This document shows, piece after piece, positions 1 to 5,286 of a DNA stretch of 7,497 bases. Each line of letters opens with the position of its first letter. Position 1 is the stretch's first letter. The stretch is taken from positions 1 to 7,497 of the forward strand of contig JAFDXS010000105.1 of the NCBI GenBank assembly GCA_018267795.1. Reading direction: 5' to 3'. The notes under the pieces are model-generated. The model ran no database searches. It was not told the origin of the DNA and saw nothing but the letters and a program-made list of their open reading frames with translations. The position numbers and the translations under genes are program-made. The stretch is from Bacteroidota bacterium. Its GTDB lineage: Bacteria; Bacteroidota; Bacteroidia; Chitinophagales; Chitinophagaceae.

Positions 1-1383
1 GCTTTCGGCGTGCGCTCTGCGGGTGGGATATTGCTACTAGGGGATGTAGGTTTGTTTTTACTGCTTTATTACTTTTTCAATAAGGACTTCAAAGCCCGTC
101 TGCAAGCGGATAACAACAGGCTGCTAAGCAGGGTACTTATATCCCTATTTGCGGCGCTTTTGGCAGGTTATATAATAGGCTTGATATGCTGGCCATGGGG
201 CTTGCAAAGCCCTATAGCGCACCCGCTGGAGTCGCTGAAGGGTATGACCAATCGTGAAACGTATATGCGCGTACTGTTTGACGGAAGCTATTACATGAAT
301 AATGCAATGCCCTGGTACTATGAGTTTAAATGGATTTTTATATCAAACCCATTAGTAGTGCTTGTGGGTGTAATACTGGGATTAGTACTGGTGACGAAGC
401 TGAAAAGAGACTACGGTTTATTCTTTGTAGGCTTTGTTATCTTTTCAGCATTCTTCCCGTTGCTGTATATGATCTATAAACACTCTACAGTGTACGATAC
501 ATGGCGCCATGTGTTCTTTGTTTATCCATTCTGGGTTATACTGGCTGCCTTAGGCTGGGATGCAACACGACAGTTTATAAAAAAGGAAAGCCTGCAATTG
601 TTACCAATGGGTATAGCGATACTTGGTTTGCTGCCTGTAGTAGTATGGACCGTGCGCAGTCATCCTAACCAGTGTGTATATTTTAACGAATTAGTGGGCG
701 GTGTAAAGGGTGCGTACGGTAATTATGACCTGGACTACTACCAGAATACACAAAAACAACAGGCGGAATGGATAATACACAATATACCACACCCGCCTGC
801 AGGGCAAAGAGTAAAGGTGCGTTCTAATATGAGTGGTATGGATAATGCTTTTAAAGCAGATAGTAGCTGGATAGATGCAGGATATACAAGATATAATGAT
901 AGGAATTCGAAGGAATGGGATTACTATATAGATAACCCAAGGTATGTATCGGCGGAAGCGCTGCAAAATGATAAATGGCCACCGCAGAATGTGGTACATA
1001 CTGTGTCTGTAGATGGGGTGCCACTGTCTGTAGTGATACAACAGAAGAGCAAAGCTGGTGCTGAAGCAAGTGCCGCACTACAGCGAAAAGATTATATTAC
1101 TGCTGCACAGAAATATGCAGAATATGTAAAGACTGATACCACTGATGATAATATATATGCCGACTATGCAATAGCCTTGGCCAATACATCGCAAATAGAT
1201 GCAGCTATTGGCGCTATAAAGAGAGCAACTGATATAGATGCAGGCAATGCACAGTATTTTCAAATATTGGCCCAGCTATACCAGGCAAAAGGTGACAATG
1301 CAAATGCGCAACAAGCAAATGCAGCTGCTCAATCTATATTACTAAAGCAACAAGAATTGCAAGGCGGCGCGCAAGTAGAATAA
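1..1383 (+). CDS. GT39/ArnT-like membrane glycosyltransferase with TPR-like C-terminus (5' partial)
   Basis: The frame is open from base 1 with no stop before it, so the N-terminus lies outside the window; the GTG at 10 is not taken as a start. The visible 460 residues contain about six hydrophobic spans (roughly residues 10-26, 45-64, 113-132, 138-160, 172-189 and 201-219). A segment HPNQCVYFNE (from residue 221) with a following GAYGNYDLDYY resembles the end of the membrane part of bacterial GT39/PMT/ArnT-like proteins. Such enzymes transfer sugars from polyprenyl-phosphate donors on the outer face of the inner membrane. The N-terminal acidic catalytic loop expected for the family is not in view. 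Residues about 350-445 are helical, Ala-rich and TPR-like (AAQKYAEYVK, then YADYAIALANTSQIDAAIGAIKRA, shown here only in part), which suggests a protein-interaction tail. The acceptor substrate cannot be read from the sequence. It ends 57 bp from a convergent small gene. Confidence 0.72.
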   Translation, partial: AFGVRSAGGILLLGDVGLFLLLYYFFNKDFKARLQADNNRLLSRVLISLFAALLAGYIIGLICWPWGLQSPIAHPLESLKGMTNRETYMRVLFDGSYYMNNAMPWYYEFKWIFISNPLVVLVGVILGLVLVTKLKRDYGLFFVGFVIFSAFFPLLYMIYKHSTVYDTWRHVFFVYPFWVILAALGWDATRQFIKKESLQLLPMGIAILGLLPVVVWTVRSHPNQCVYFNELVGGVKGAYGNYDLDYYQNTQKQQAEWIIHNIPHPPAGQRVKVRSNMSGMDNAFKADSSWIDAGYTRYNDRNSKEWDYYIDNPRYVSAEALQNDKWPPQNVVHTVSVDGVPLSVVIQQKSKAGAEASAALQRKDYITAAQKYAEYVKTDTTDDNIYADYAIALANTSQIDAAIGAIKRATDIDAGNAQYFQILAQLYQAKGDNANAQQANAAAQSILLKQQELQGGAQVE

Positions 1384-1440
1384 ATGAAGATGTGGTATAA
1401 AATTAGAAAGGACATTCCAGTTGAAAAGCTCTTTTAAATT

Positions 1441-1659
1441 TTATGGCTTGTATGCCGTTTGTGTATGTATTTCAGTGCCGATCTGCGGGTTATAAATAGT
1501 ATTTTGACCGTAAGTGTTTTTTGCTGTTTGATTGGTTTTGGTATCTGTATCAGAATGCTGTATGGCGAGTAACAAAACCACAATAATGTAGATGCTTAAC
1601 AAGGTGGCTGTAAGCCATTTAGAGCCTGCCTCCTGGCGAGGGGATAATCGGTGCATCAT
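1441..1659 (-). CDS. Small single-span membrane protein, unknown function
   Basis: This is a 72-aa reading frame that I do not recognise. It has a short basic N-terminus (about 14 residues), one strongly hydrophobic segment at about residues 15-33, and a polar Thr/Gln/Asn-rich tail of about 39 residues with no cysteine. That pattern fits a small inner-membrane protein with a periplasmic tail, or a signal-anchored peptide. Two ATG codons stand in tandem at the start and there is no Shine-Dalgarno sequence upstream, which is common in Bacteroidota. It is convergent with the glycosyltransferase gene and lies 175 bp downstream of the thioredoxin-fusion gene on the same strand. No promoter match was seen. 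It could be a chance frame, but the amphipathic layout and the lack of a competing frame make it plausible. Confidence 0.45.
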   Translation of the reverse strand: MMHRLSPRQEAGSKWLTATLLSIYIIVVLLLAIQHSDTDTKTNQTAKNTYGQNTIYNPQIGTEIHTQTAYKP

Positions 1660-1834
1660 AACGCTACTATTTCATATTAACAATTCGAAATATCCAGCTT
1701 TCTTCAAAAGGAAAACTATATTCCTTTACTCCAAAAATTAAGCCAAATTCATTGCTTAGCCTTCCACTAAGCAGATATAACGTAAGTGAAATAGTATTAT
1801 TGCATGATTTGTTAAAAAAAATAAAAAGAGCCAA
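1660..1834. other. Intergenic region with two small hairpins
   Basis: This 175-bp gap lies between two minus-strand genes. It contains two short inverted repeats, each with a 7-nt loop: AAAGGAA/TTCCTTT at 1707-1727 and GCTTAG/CTAAGC at 1754-1772 (the latter extends by one A-T pair and one wobble). Neither has a T-run directly after it on either strand. No TANNTTTG promoter match was found. Whether they have any function is unknown. Confidence 0.3.
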
Positions 1835-1844
1835 TTATTTTTTT
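1815..1844 (-). terminator. Possible AT-only terminator of the thioredoxin-fusion gene
   Basis: A 10-bp inverted repeat, AAAAAAATAA/TTATTTTTTT, overlaps the last codons and stop of the 310-aa gene, with a 10-nt loop. Read on the minus strand it ends in a T-rich tract. The stem has no G-C pairs, so it would be a weak terminator. It may simply reflect local A/T homopolymers. Confidence 0.25.
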
Positions 1845-2767
1845 AGCCAGCTTTCGATAGCGGCCTGGTTAAGGTTGACATAAGTGCTCTGGGCCTCTAC
1901 CCAGCCGTTATTCACCCAATCTATAACCGGCCATGCAAAGCCGGCCAGCCTGAAGAAATTCTTTTCATCAAGACGGCAATAAGGTATATTCTGTGCCTTT
2001 GTTTTTTGCCAGAATTCATCGAGGGGATGGGTGCCGCCCAATATCATAAAGAAATGAAGTGAAGTGTCTTTTTCTTTCATTAGATGCATTTTGTAGGCAG
2101 CCATCTGGCAGTGCGGGCATGTAGGGCTAAAGAAAGTGATAATATACTTGCCTTTAGTAAGGTCCATAGCAGGCATGTCGTTTTTGCCGGGAGCATACAA
2201 GGCTGACAAGTCAAGATGGAAGCGGCCTTTTTGAAGCCATGCCGGCTGCTGCGATGGGATAGGGAAGGCAATATATGGTGTAACTAATGTGGCAATGAGT
2301 AATAAAGATGCTGCAAGATTGTTGAAACGTATATGCCAGCCGTGATGAAAACGCGTGAGTATGAACAAACAAACAATCAGTATTACATTTTTTATCAATG
2401 AAGTAGAGGGACTCATCCAGATAGCGTCGCCGAAACAGCCACAGTTAACCTTATCGCCTGCAGTTATCCATAGGTATATAAGATACAGGCTAAATATGGA
2501 GGTAAGAGCCAGAGCTGCTTTAAATACCCAGTTATTTCGGCCAAAGAGGTGTAGTACCATAAGGCCACCGAGCGCTGCCTCTAAACCTATGAAAAAGCGA
2601 GAAGCGACAGCAGCTAATGACCAAGGTAGATGAACAAACTCAACCATGGTATATTCAAAGCTTTCAAGGCTTTGTGTGCTATAAACTTTGGTGTAGGCTG
2701 AATAAAGGAATACTGCGCCTACGATAATAGAAAGCAGTACCAGGAGTATAGAGAAAAATTTACGCAT
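1835..2767 (-). CDS. MauE/DoxX-like membrane protein fused to a C-terminal thioredoxin domain
   Basis: This 310-aa protein is a probable inner-membrane thiol-disulfide oxidoreductase. Residues 1-170 form a membrane domain with about five spans (near 5-24, 52-74, 81-101, 123-139 and 150-170). It carries the motif VNCGCFGD with C109 and C111, a signature of MauE/DoxX-type redox-associated membrane proteins. After a linker, residues about 180-310 form a thioredoxin-fold domain with the active-site motif TCPHC (C217, C220) after a hydrophobic beta strand (ITFFSP) and a probable cis-proline at P280 (AWPV). An extra cysteine, C264, sits in the distal half, and C133 lies in a membrane span. By analogy with fused VKOR-Trx and DsbD-type proteins, the CGC pair could exchange electrons with the CPHC pair, which would face the periplasm; direction (oxidase or reductase) is not readable. 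The ATG follows a leader of about 50 bp with a possible -7 element. It lies 52 bp downstream of a run of cysteine-rich lipoprotein genes, plausible partners or substrates. Confidence 0.85.
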   Translation of the reverse strand: MRKFFSILLVLLSIIVGAVFLYSAYTKVYSTQSLESFEYTMVEFVHLPWSLAAVASRFFIGLEAALGGLMVLHLFGRNNWVFKAALALTSIFSLYLIYLWITAGDKVNCGCFGDAIWMSPSTSLIKNVILIVCLFILTRFHHGWHIRFNNLAASLLLIATLVTPYIAFPIPSQQPAWLQKGRFHLDLSALYAPGKNDMPAMDLTKGKYIITFFSPTCPHCQMAAYKMHLMKEKDTSLHFFMILGGTHPLDEFWQKTKAQNIPYCRLDEKNFFRLAGFAWPVIDWVNNGWVEAQSTYVNLNQAAIESWLKK

Positions 2768-2804
2768 AATGTAATAAGGAGAAGAGCTTAATAAGGAGCC
2801 CGTT

Positions 2805-2812
2805 CAAAAGTA
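2805..2812 (-). promoter_or_regulatory. Possible Bacteroidota -7 element for the thioredoxin-fusion gene
   Basis: The minus strand reads TACTTTTG, a full match to the TANNTTTG consensus of the Bacteroidota primary sigma factor, 37 nt upstream of the ATG. A good TTTG -33 box at the expected distance (about 2832-2835) is missing, so this rests on one 8-base element in AT-rich DNA. Confidence 0.35.
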
Positions 2813-2819
2813 AATAAAG

Positions 2820-3059
2820 TTAGTTAAAAGAACAGCTTACGTTAGAAGCACCGCCAACGGAATAGACGTTTTGCGTAGTATCGCATTGCTGCTGAGCGAT
2901 GCTTTTCTTTTCTTTGGGCAAGCTCGTTTTGGTGGTGTAGGCTTGTGTGTTAATAATATAGCTACAGGTGCAGGTATAATTGCCAGTGGGATCAGAGTCG
3001 GTTTTATGGCATGAAGTGCAAATGAGTACGATAAAGATTGAGAAGAAGAATTGTTTCAT
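2820..3059 (-). CDS. Small Cys-rich lipoprotein, CxC family member A
   Basis: This 79-aa protein is of unknown function. The N-terminus is a short signal sequence (MKQFFFSIFIVLICTSC) with a probable lipidated cysteine at C17; the lipobox CTSC is weak, and C14 is also present. The mature part has YTCTC (C30, C32), then C59 and C76 near the C-terminus, so the spacing is C-x-C, 26 residues, C, 16 residues, C. This matches the three other small lipoproteins of the cluster and suggests two structural disulfides in a domain of about 60 residues, exported and membrane-tethered. It lies 49 bp downstream of member B and 52 bp upstream of the thioredoxin-fusion gene, all on one strand, so co-transcription is possible. 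There is no Shine-Dalgarno sequence before the ATG. Confidence 0.75.
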   Translation of the reverse strand: MKQFFFSIFIVLICTSCHKTDSDPTGNYTCTCSYIINTQAYTTKTSLPKEKKSIAQQQCDTTQNVYSVGGASNVSCSFN

Positions 3060-3108
3060 TATTGGCTAATGATTTAGCTTCCTTAAATATAGGAAAACTA
3101 TCTAAATT

Positions 3109-3327
3109 TTAATGCCCCCTCGTCCAGACTTGACATGAGTCTAAACCATTATGAGCAGCCATTGAATCACATTGAGGCAGGAAATCTTTTGCAGACGGCT
3201 TAAACTTTATTCCCAAATCGTACATGTCTGTCTGGTTATTTTTTCCATAGCAATAACATAATACATCTTCTTTTTTACTACAAGACAACATAAATAACAG
3301 GCAAGCAACAATTAGGGCTGGTTTCAT
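3109..3327 (-). CDS. Small Cys-rich lipoprotein, diverged CxC family member B
   Basis: This 72-aa protein is a predicted lipoprotein with the lipobox MLSC (C16) followed by SKKED. The mature cysteines are C24 and C26 in LCYCYG, C53 and C65. The gap of 26 residues from the CxC pair to the third cysteine is the same as in members A and D, which is why I place it in the same family. Otherwise it has lost the YTCTC wording and the Thr/Ser-rich stretch, and the last gap is shorter (11 residues). C9 lies inside the signal sequence. It lies 49 bp upstream of member A and probably shares a transcript with it. No terminator is obvious between them; a terminator separates it from the upstream member C. 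Function is unknown. Confidence 0.7.
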   Translation of the reverse strand: MKPALIVACLLFMLSCSKKEDVLCYCYGKNNQTDMYDLGIKFKPSAKDFLPQCDSMAAHNGLDSCQVWTRGH

Positions 3328-3425
3328 AAAGGGTAATTTCGCTTAATAACGCAATTATTGAATGCTTATTGTAACGGTAATGCTGGTAGATTAAGTTGTA
3401 AGTAATAAATTATTTTATTGATATA

Positions 3426-3456
3426 AAAAAGGACATCACAGATTGATGTCCTTTTT
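3426..3456 (-). terminator. Strong factor-independent terminator after lipoprotein member C
   Basis: A perfect 13-bp inverted repeat, AAAAAGGACATCA/TGATGTCCTTTTT, has a 5-nt loop. It begins 19 bp beyond the stop codon of the gene at 3476-3727 and ends in five T on the minus strand. Because the A-run and T-run are symmetric, it could also stop plus-strand transcription. It separates member C from members B and A. Confidence 0.9.
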
Positions 3457-3475
3457 AGTAAAAAACAAAGAAAAT

Positions 3476-3727
3476 TTACTTGAGCGAACAAGTAGCAGAA
3501 CTATCAACCTGACGCAAGTTTGTTTGATTTGCGTTACATCCGGTAGTAGCATCGGCCTTCTTAGCGTTCGGGTAAGTAAAAGATTGTGTCGTATCAACAC
3601 CAGTAAAGGGATTGTGGAAACTACATGTGCAAGTATACGTACCTGTATCACTGCTTGATTTTTTGCAAGATGCAAACGACAAAAGACCAAAGGTCGCAAT
3701 TACTGCGATCGGGATTAATTTTTTCAT
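3476..3727 (-). CDS. Small Cys-rich lipoprotein, CxC family member C
   Basis: This 83-aa predicted lipoprotein has the signal sequence MKKLIPIAVIATFGLLSFAS followed by the lipidated C21 (lipobox FASC) and KKSSSD. The mature domain has YTCTC (C33, C35), then C64 and C80, with gaps of 28 and 15 residues. A Thr-rich stretch follows the CxC pair and a KKADA segment precedes the third cysteine, as in its neighbours. It is monocistronic or last in its transcript, since a perfect terminator follows directly. The upstream 224 bp is AT-rich with no full promoter match; TATTTTTA (3752-3759, minus) is one base off the -7 consensus. No known function; the shared cysteine pattern suggests a disulfide-stabilised envelope protein. 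Confidence 0.78.
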   Translation of the reverse strand: MKKLIPIAVIATFGLLSFASCKKSSSDTGTYTCTCSFHNPFTGVDTTQSFTYPNAKKADATTGCNANQTNLRQVDSSATCSLK

Positions 3728-3951
3728 GTGGTATAAATTGTTTTATGGGCATAAAAATAATAGCCATTTTTTATTTTCATAATCTATGAGTTATATTCAT
3801 AGTAATAATTTTAAATATTTTAATTTTTATCACTTATATTTTTCTATTTATTAGGTGAATGTGAGATAGTGCATTTGAATATTTATTTCTTATACATGAA
3901 AAAGGCTACTCAAATTGAATAGCCTAAATCGAAAATTTGGTATAAGAGGTA
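3728..3951. other. AT-rich intergenic region between lipoprotein members D and C
   Basis: This 224-bp stretch is strongly AT-rich and has no plausible gene. It holds two small inverted repeats, TTTTAT/ATAAAA at 3741-3756 (4-nt loop) and CTATGA/TCATAG at 3784-3802 (7-nt loop), and the terminator of member D at its right end. The promoter of member C should lie here, but I see no full consensus match. Confidence 0.4.
3898..3925 (-). terminator. Factor-independent terminator after lipoprotein member D
   Basis: On the minus strand the arms AGGCTA and TAGCCT (3920-3925 and 3903-3908) can pair, with an inner TCA/TGA extension after one mismatch. They are followed by a run of five T. The hairpin lies 26 bp past the stop codon of the gene at 3952-4179. 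Confidence 0.75.
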
Positions 3952-4179
3952 TTATAGATGACAAGTGGTGCCTCCGGGCAAAGAGCTATTGGCCTGATCT
4001 TCATAGTTGTTGCACTCGCGTTTTGCCTGATTGTAGGTTTCGTTGGAGATGCTATGTGTTTCTGTAGTTGAACCTGTTGCCACTACTGTAGTGCAAGTAC
4101 AGGTGTAATCTTTTTTGCATGAAGCGAATGCCAGTGTGCCTAATAAAGCTGCTACGATAAAAATCCTATTCTGTTTCAT
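3952..4179 (-). CDS. Small Cys-rich lipoprotein, CxC family member D
   Basis: This 75-aa predicted lipoprotein has a signal sequence ending in the lipobox FASC (C21) and then KKD. The mature domain is short: YTCTC (C27, C29) comes only three residues after KK, then C56 and C73, with gaps of 26 and 16 residues. A Thr-rich region follows the CxC pair and NQAKREC precedes the third cysteine, echoing AKKADATTGC of member C. It lies 59 bp downstream of the lectin-like gene on the same strand and ends at a terminator, so the two may form one transcript. There is no Shine-Dalgarno sequence before the ATG. Function is unknown; of the four, it is closest in layout to members A and C. Confidence 0.78.
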   Translation of the reverse strand: MKQNRIFIVAALLGTLAFASCKKDYTCTCTTVVATGSTTETHSISNETYNQAKRECNNYEDQANSSLPGGTTCHL

Positions 4180-4238
4180 AAAAATTAATGTTAGTCCATA
4201 GGTGACTCAATAACTTTTATGCCAACAAGCGAGCGGAA

Positions 4239-4832
4239 TTACTTATCGTATTCTATGATAAAGTATAATTGATTGTTTTCGTTTATATCATTCCATTCAC
4301 CTGCTTTCCCTAATTCACCGGAGTTTTTGGGCCAGGGAGCCAGTCCTATGGCTGCGGCATTTTGCTTCCCGCCTGAATTGTCAGGTTCATTTGGCTTAGC
4401 TGAGGAAGCACGACCCCAGTTTTCATAGGCATTATTTATTGCTTGTCCGTTTCCTTTGCCGTGCATGCCCTCACCATTCCAAAAGGGTTTTCCATTACCT
4501 GTATTTGCGCCGTCCCACACCCAATTGCCTTCGTGCGCTCTATCTGTTGCACCGATCCAGATGTACGCAACGTTGCCTGCATCTTTAGCCTGTGTATAGG
4601 ACGGGGAGATGCCGCTTTTTTGTATTGCATCATAAATAGCTACTTGCTCTGCCTGATCCTCTATCTCTACCAGGTGGCCATTTTTACTGTATGCGAACAT
4701 GGCCGCATCGGTCCATGTCTTTTTCTCTTTTACTATTTCATATCTCTTGCCGTTGAAGGTAAATTTGTAATTTGCGGCTGTGCAGTATTGAAAGGCGATA
4801 AGCATAGGACCGAAAAGCAGTATTTTTTTCAT
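4239..4832 (-). CDS. Secreted C-type-lectin-like domain protein without structural cysteines
   Basis: This 197-aa protein has an N-terminal signal sequence (about residues 1-20, ending QYCTAA) and is then one C-type-lectin-like domain. The fold's landmarks appear in order: W40 with a following alpha helix (WTDAAMFAYSKNGHLVEIED), WIGATD at 92-97, WVW at 104-106, EPD at 149-151, WND at 180-182, and a final beta strand (YFIIEY) at 190-195. EPD and WND occupy the positions of the EPN/QPD and WND motifs that bind Ca2+ and sugar in classical members, so ligand or carbohydrate binding is plausible; specificity is not readable. The only cysteine (C17) is in the signal sequence, so the usual disulfides of animal lectins are absent. 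The protein is probably periplasmic, on the surface or secreted. It is divergent from rpoB and 59 bp upstream of a lipoprotein gene. Confidence 0.8.
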   Translation of the reverse strand: MKKILLFGPMLIAFQYCTAANYKFTFNGKRYEIVKEKKTWTDAAMFAYSKNGHLVEIEDQAEQVAIYDAIQKSGISPSYTQAKDAGNVAYIWIGATDRAHEGNWVWDGANTGNGKPFWNGEGMHGKGNGQAINNAYENWGRASSAKPNEPDNSGGKQNAAAIGLAPWPKNSGELGKAGEWNDINENNQLYFIIEYDK

Positions 4833-5116
4833 GATAGTTGTTTTTTATTGAACCGGATAAAAATCATTCCGATCAAGGACAATTTTAAGCTGTTAGAATA
4901 TAAATTAGACAGTTTTAGAATACAAGCAACCCAACATTGAAAAGATTGCTATTTCTTAAATGTTTATATTGCAATGAGTGTGGAAAAATAGTTGAGGCTT
5001 TAGAATAATATTGTTATTTTTATTTTGTTGATTACCATTTGATTATATTTATTGTAAAAAAGTATTTATTTTTATAAAAGACGGAAGTAAGATTTTTTAT
5101 AAAACTTGGAATATTT

Positions 5117-5147
5117 TTTGCTCTTTCAGGGACTCTTCGTATATTTG
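5117..5147 (+). promoter_or_regulatory. Bacteroidota consensus promoter of rpoB
   Basis: TTTG at 5117-5120 (-33 box) and TATATTTG at 5140-5147 (-7 box, matching TANNTTTG) are separated by 19 nt, the usual spacing for the Bacteroidota primary sigma factor. Transcription would start near 5154, leaving a leader of about 130 nt before the rpoB ATG. A short CCCC/GGGG inverted repeat (5151-5163) lies at the expected start point. The preceding 150 bp is rich in A and T runs, which would favour a strong promoter. Confidence 0.75.
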
Positions 5148-5217
5148 CTTCCCCTTTTCGGGGCTGCTAGCACGTGCACAAATTATTATTGATTAAATTT
5201 TGTTAATACAGATGTAA

Positions 5218-5249
5218 CCTGTACTAAAAGTTGATGCTTTTAGGACGGG
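5218..5249 (+). promoter_or_regulatory. rpoB leader hairpin with U-rich tail, possible attenuator
   Basis: CTAAAAG (5224-5230) and CTTTTAG (5237-5243) form a perfect 7-bp stem with a 6-nt loop. Outside one A-G mismatch the stem continues with five more pairs (5218-5222 with 5245-5249, one of them G-U). It is followed by a U-rich run (ATTTTGTTGTTTG) that ends about 25 nt before the start codon. This resembles a leaky intrinsic terminator or a leader control element. A 5-bp alternative stem TACAG/CTGTA (5207-5223) would compete with its left arm. Confidence 0.45.
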
Positions 5250-5269
5250 ATTTTGTTGTTTGTAAAAAT

Positions 5270-5274
5270 AGGAG
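5270..5274 (+). promoter_or_regulatory. Ribosome binding site of rpoB
   Basis: AGGAG ends 12 nt before the ATG. The spacing is slightly long, but this is the only gene start in the window with such a motif; the minus-strand genes have A/T-rich starts without it. An in-frame TAG at 5269-5271 overlaps the motif and rules out a longer rpoB reading frame. Confidence 0.65.
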
Positions 5275-5286
5275 TTTTTATATATT

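Larger units (their letters stand above)
4833..5286. other. 454-bp divergent intergenic region between lectin-like gene and rpoB
   Basis: I see no gene here, and no rplL, which normally precedes rpoB. The stretch from about 4960 to 5110 is extremely AT-rich with many A and T runs, as in an upstream activating (UP-like) region. It is followed by the rpoB promoter and leader, listed separately. For the lectin-like gene on the minus strand I found no full promoter match; TAAAATTG near 4890-4897 is one base off the -7 consensus. Confidence 0.6.

Noticed and set aside
1422..1433. AAAAG/CTTTT palindrome after the glycosyltransferase gene as a terminator
   Set aside because: The loop would be only 2 nt and the stem 5 bp of mostly A-T pairs, too weak to call.
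2355..2633. Plus-strand open frame of 92 codons
   Set aside because: It is opposite the membrane domain of the MauE/DoxX-thioredoxin gene and shows no gene-like features of its own.
3436..3699. Frames overlapping lipoprotein member C on both strands
   Set aside because: The lipoprotein frame has a signal sequence, lipobox and family cysteines; the overlapping frames run through its terminator and lack such features.
4443..4940. Plus-strand open frame of 165 codons
   Set aside because: It lies almost entirely opposite the lectin-like gene, whose motifs and signal sequence are convincing; the plus-strand product is Cys/Ile-rich with no recognisable domain.
5151..5163. CCCC/GGGG inverted repeat as a terminator
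   Set aside because: The stem is 4 bp with no T-run after it, and it lies at the predicted transcription start, so it would not be fully transcribed.
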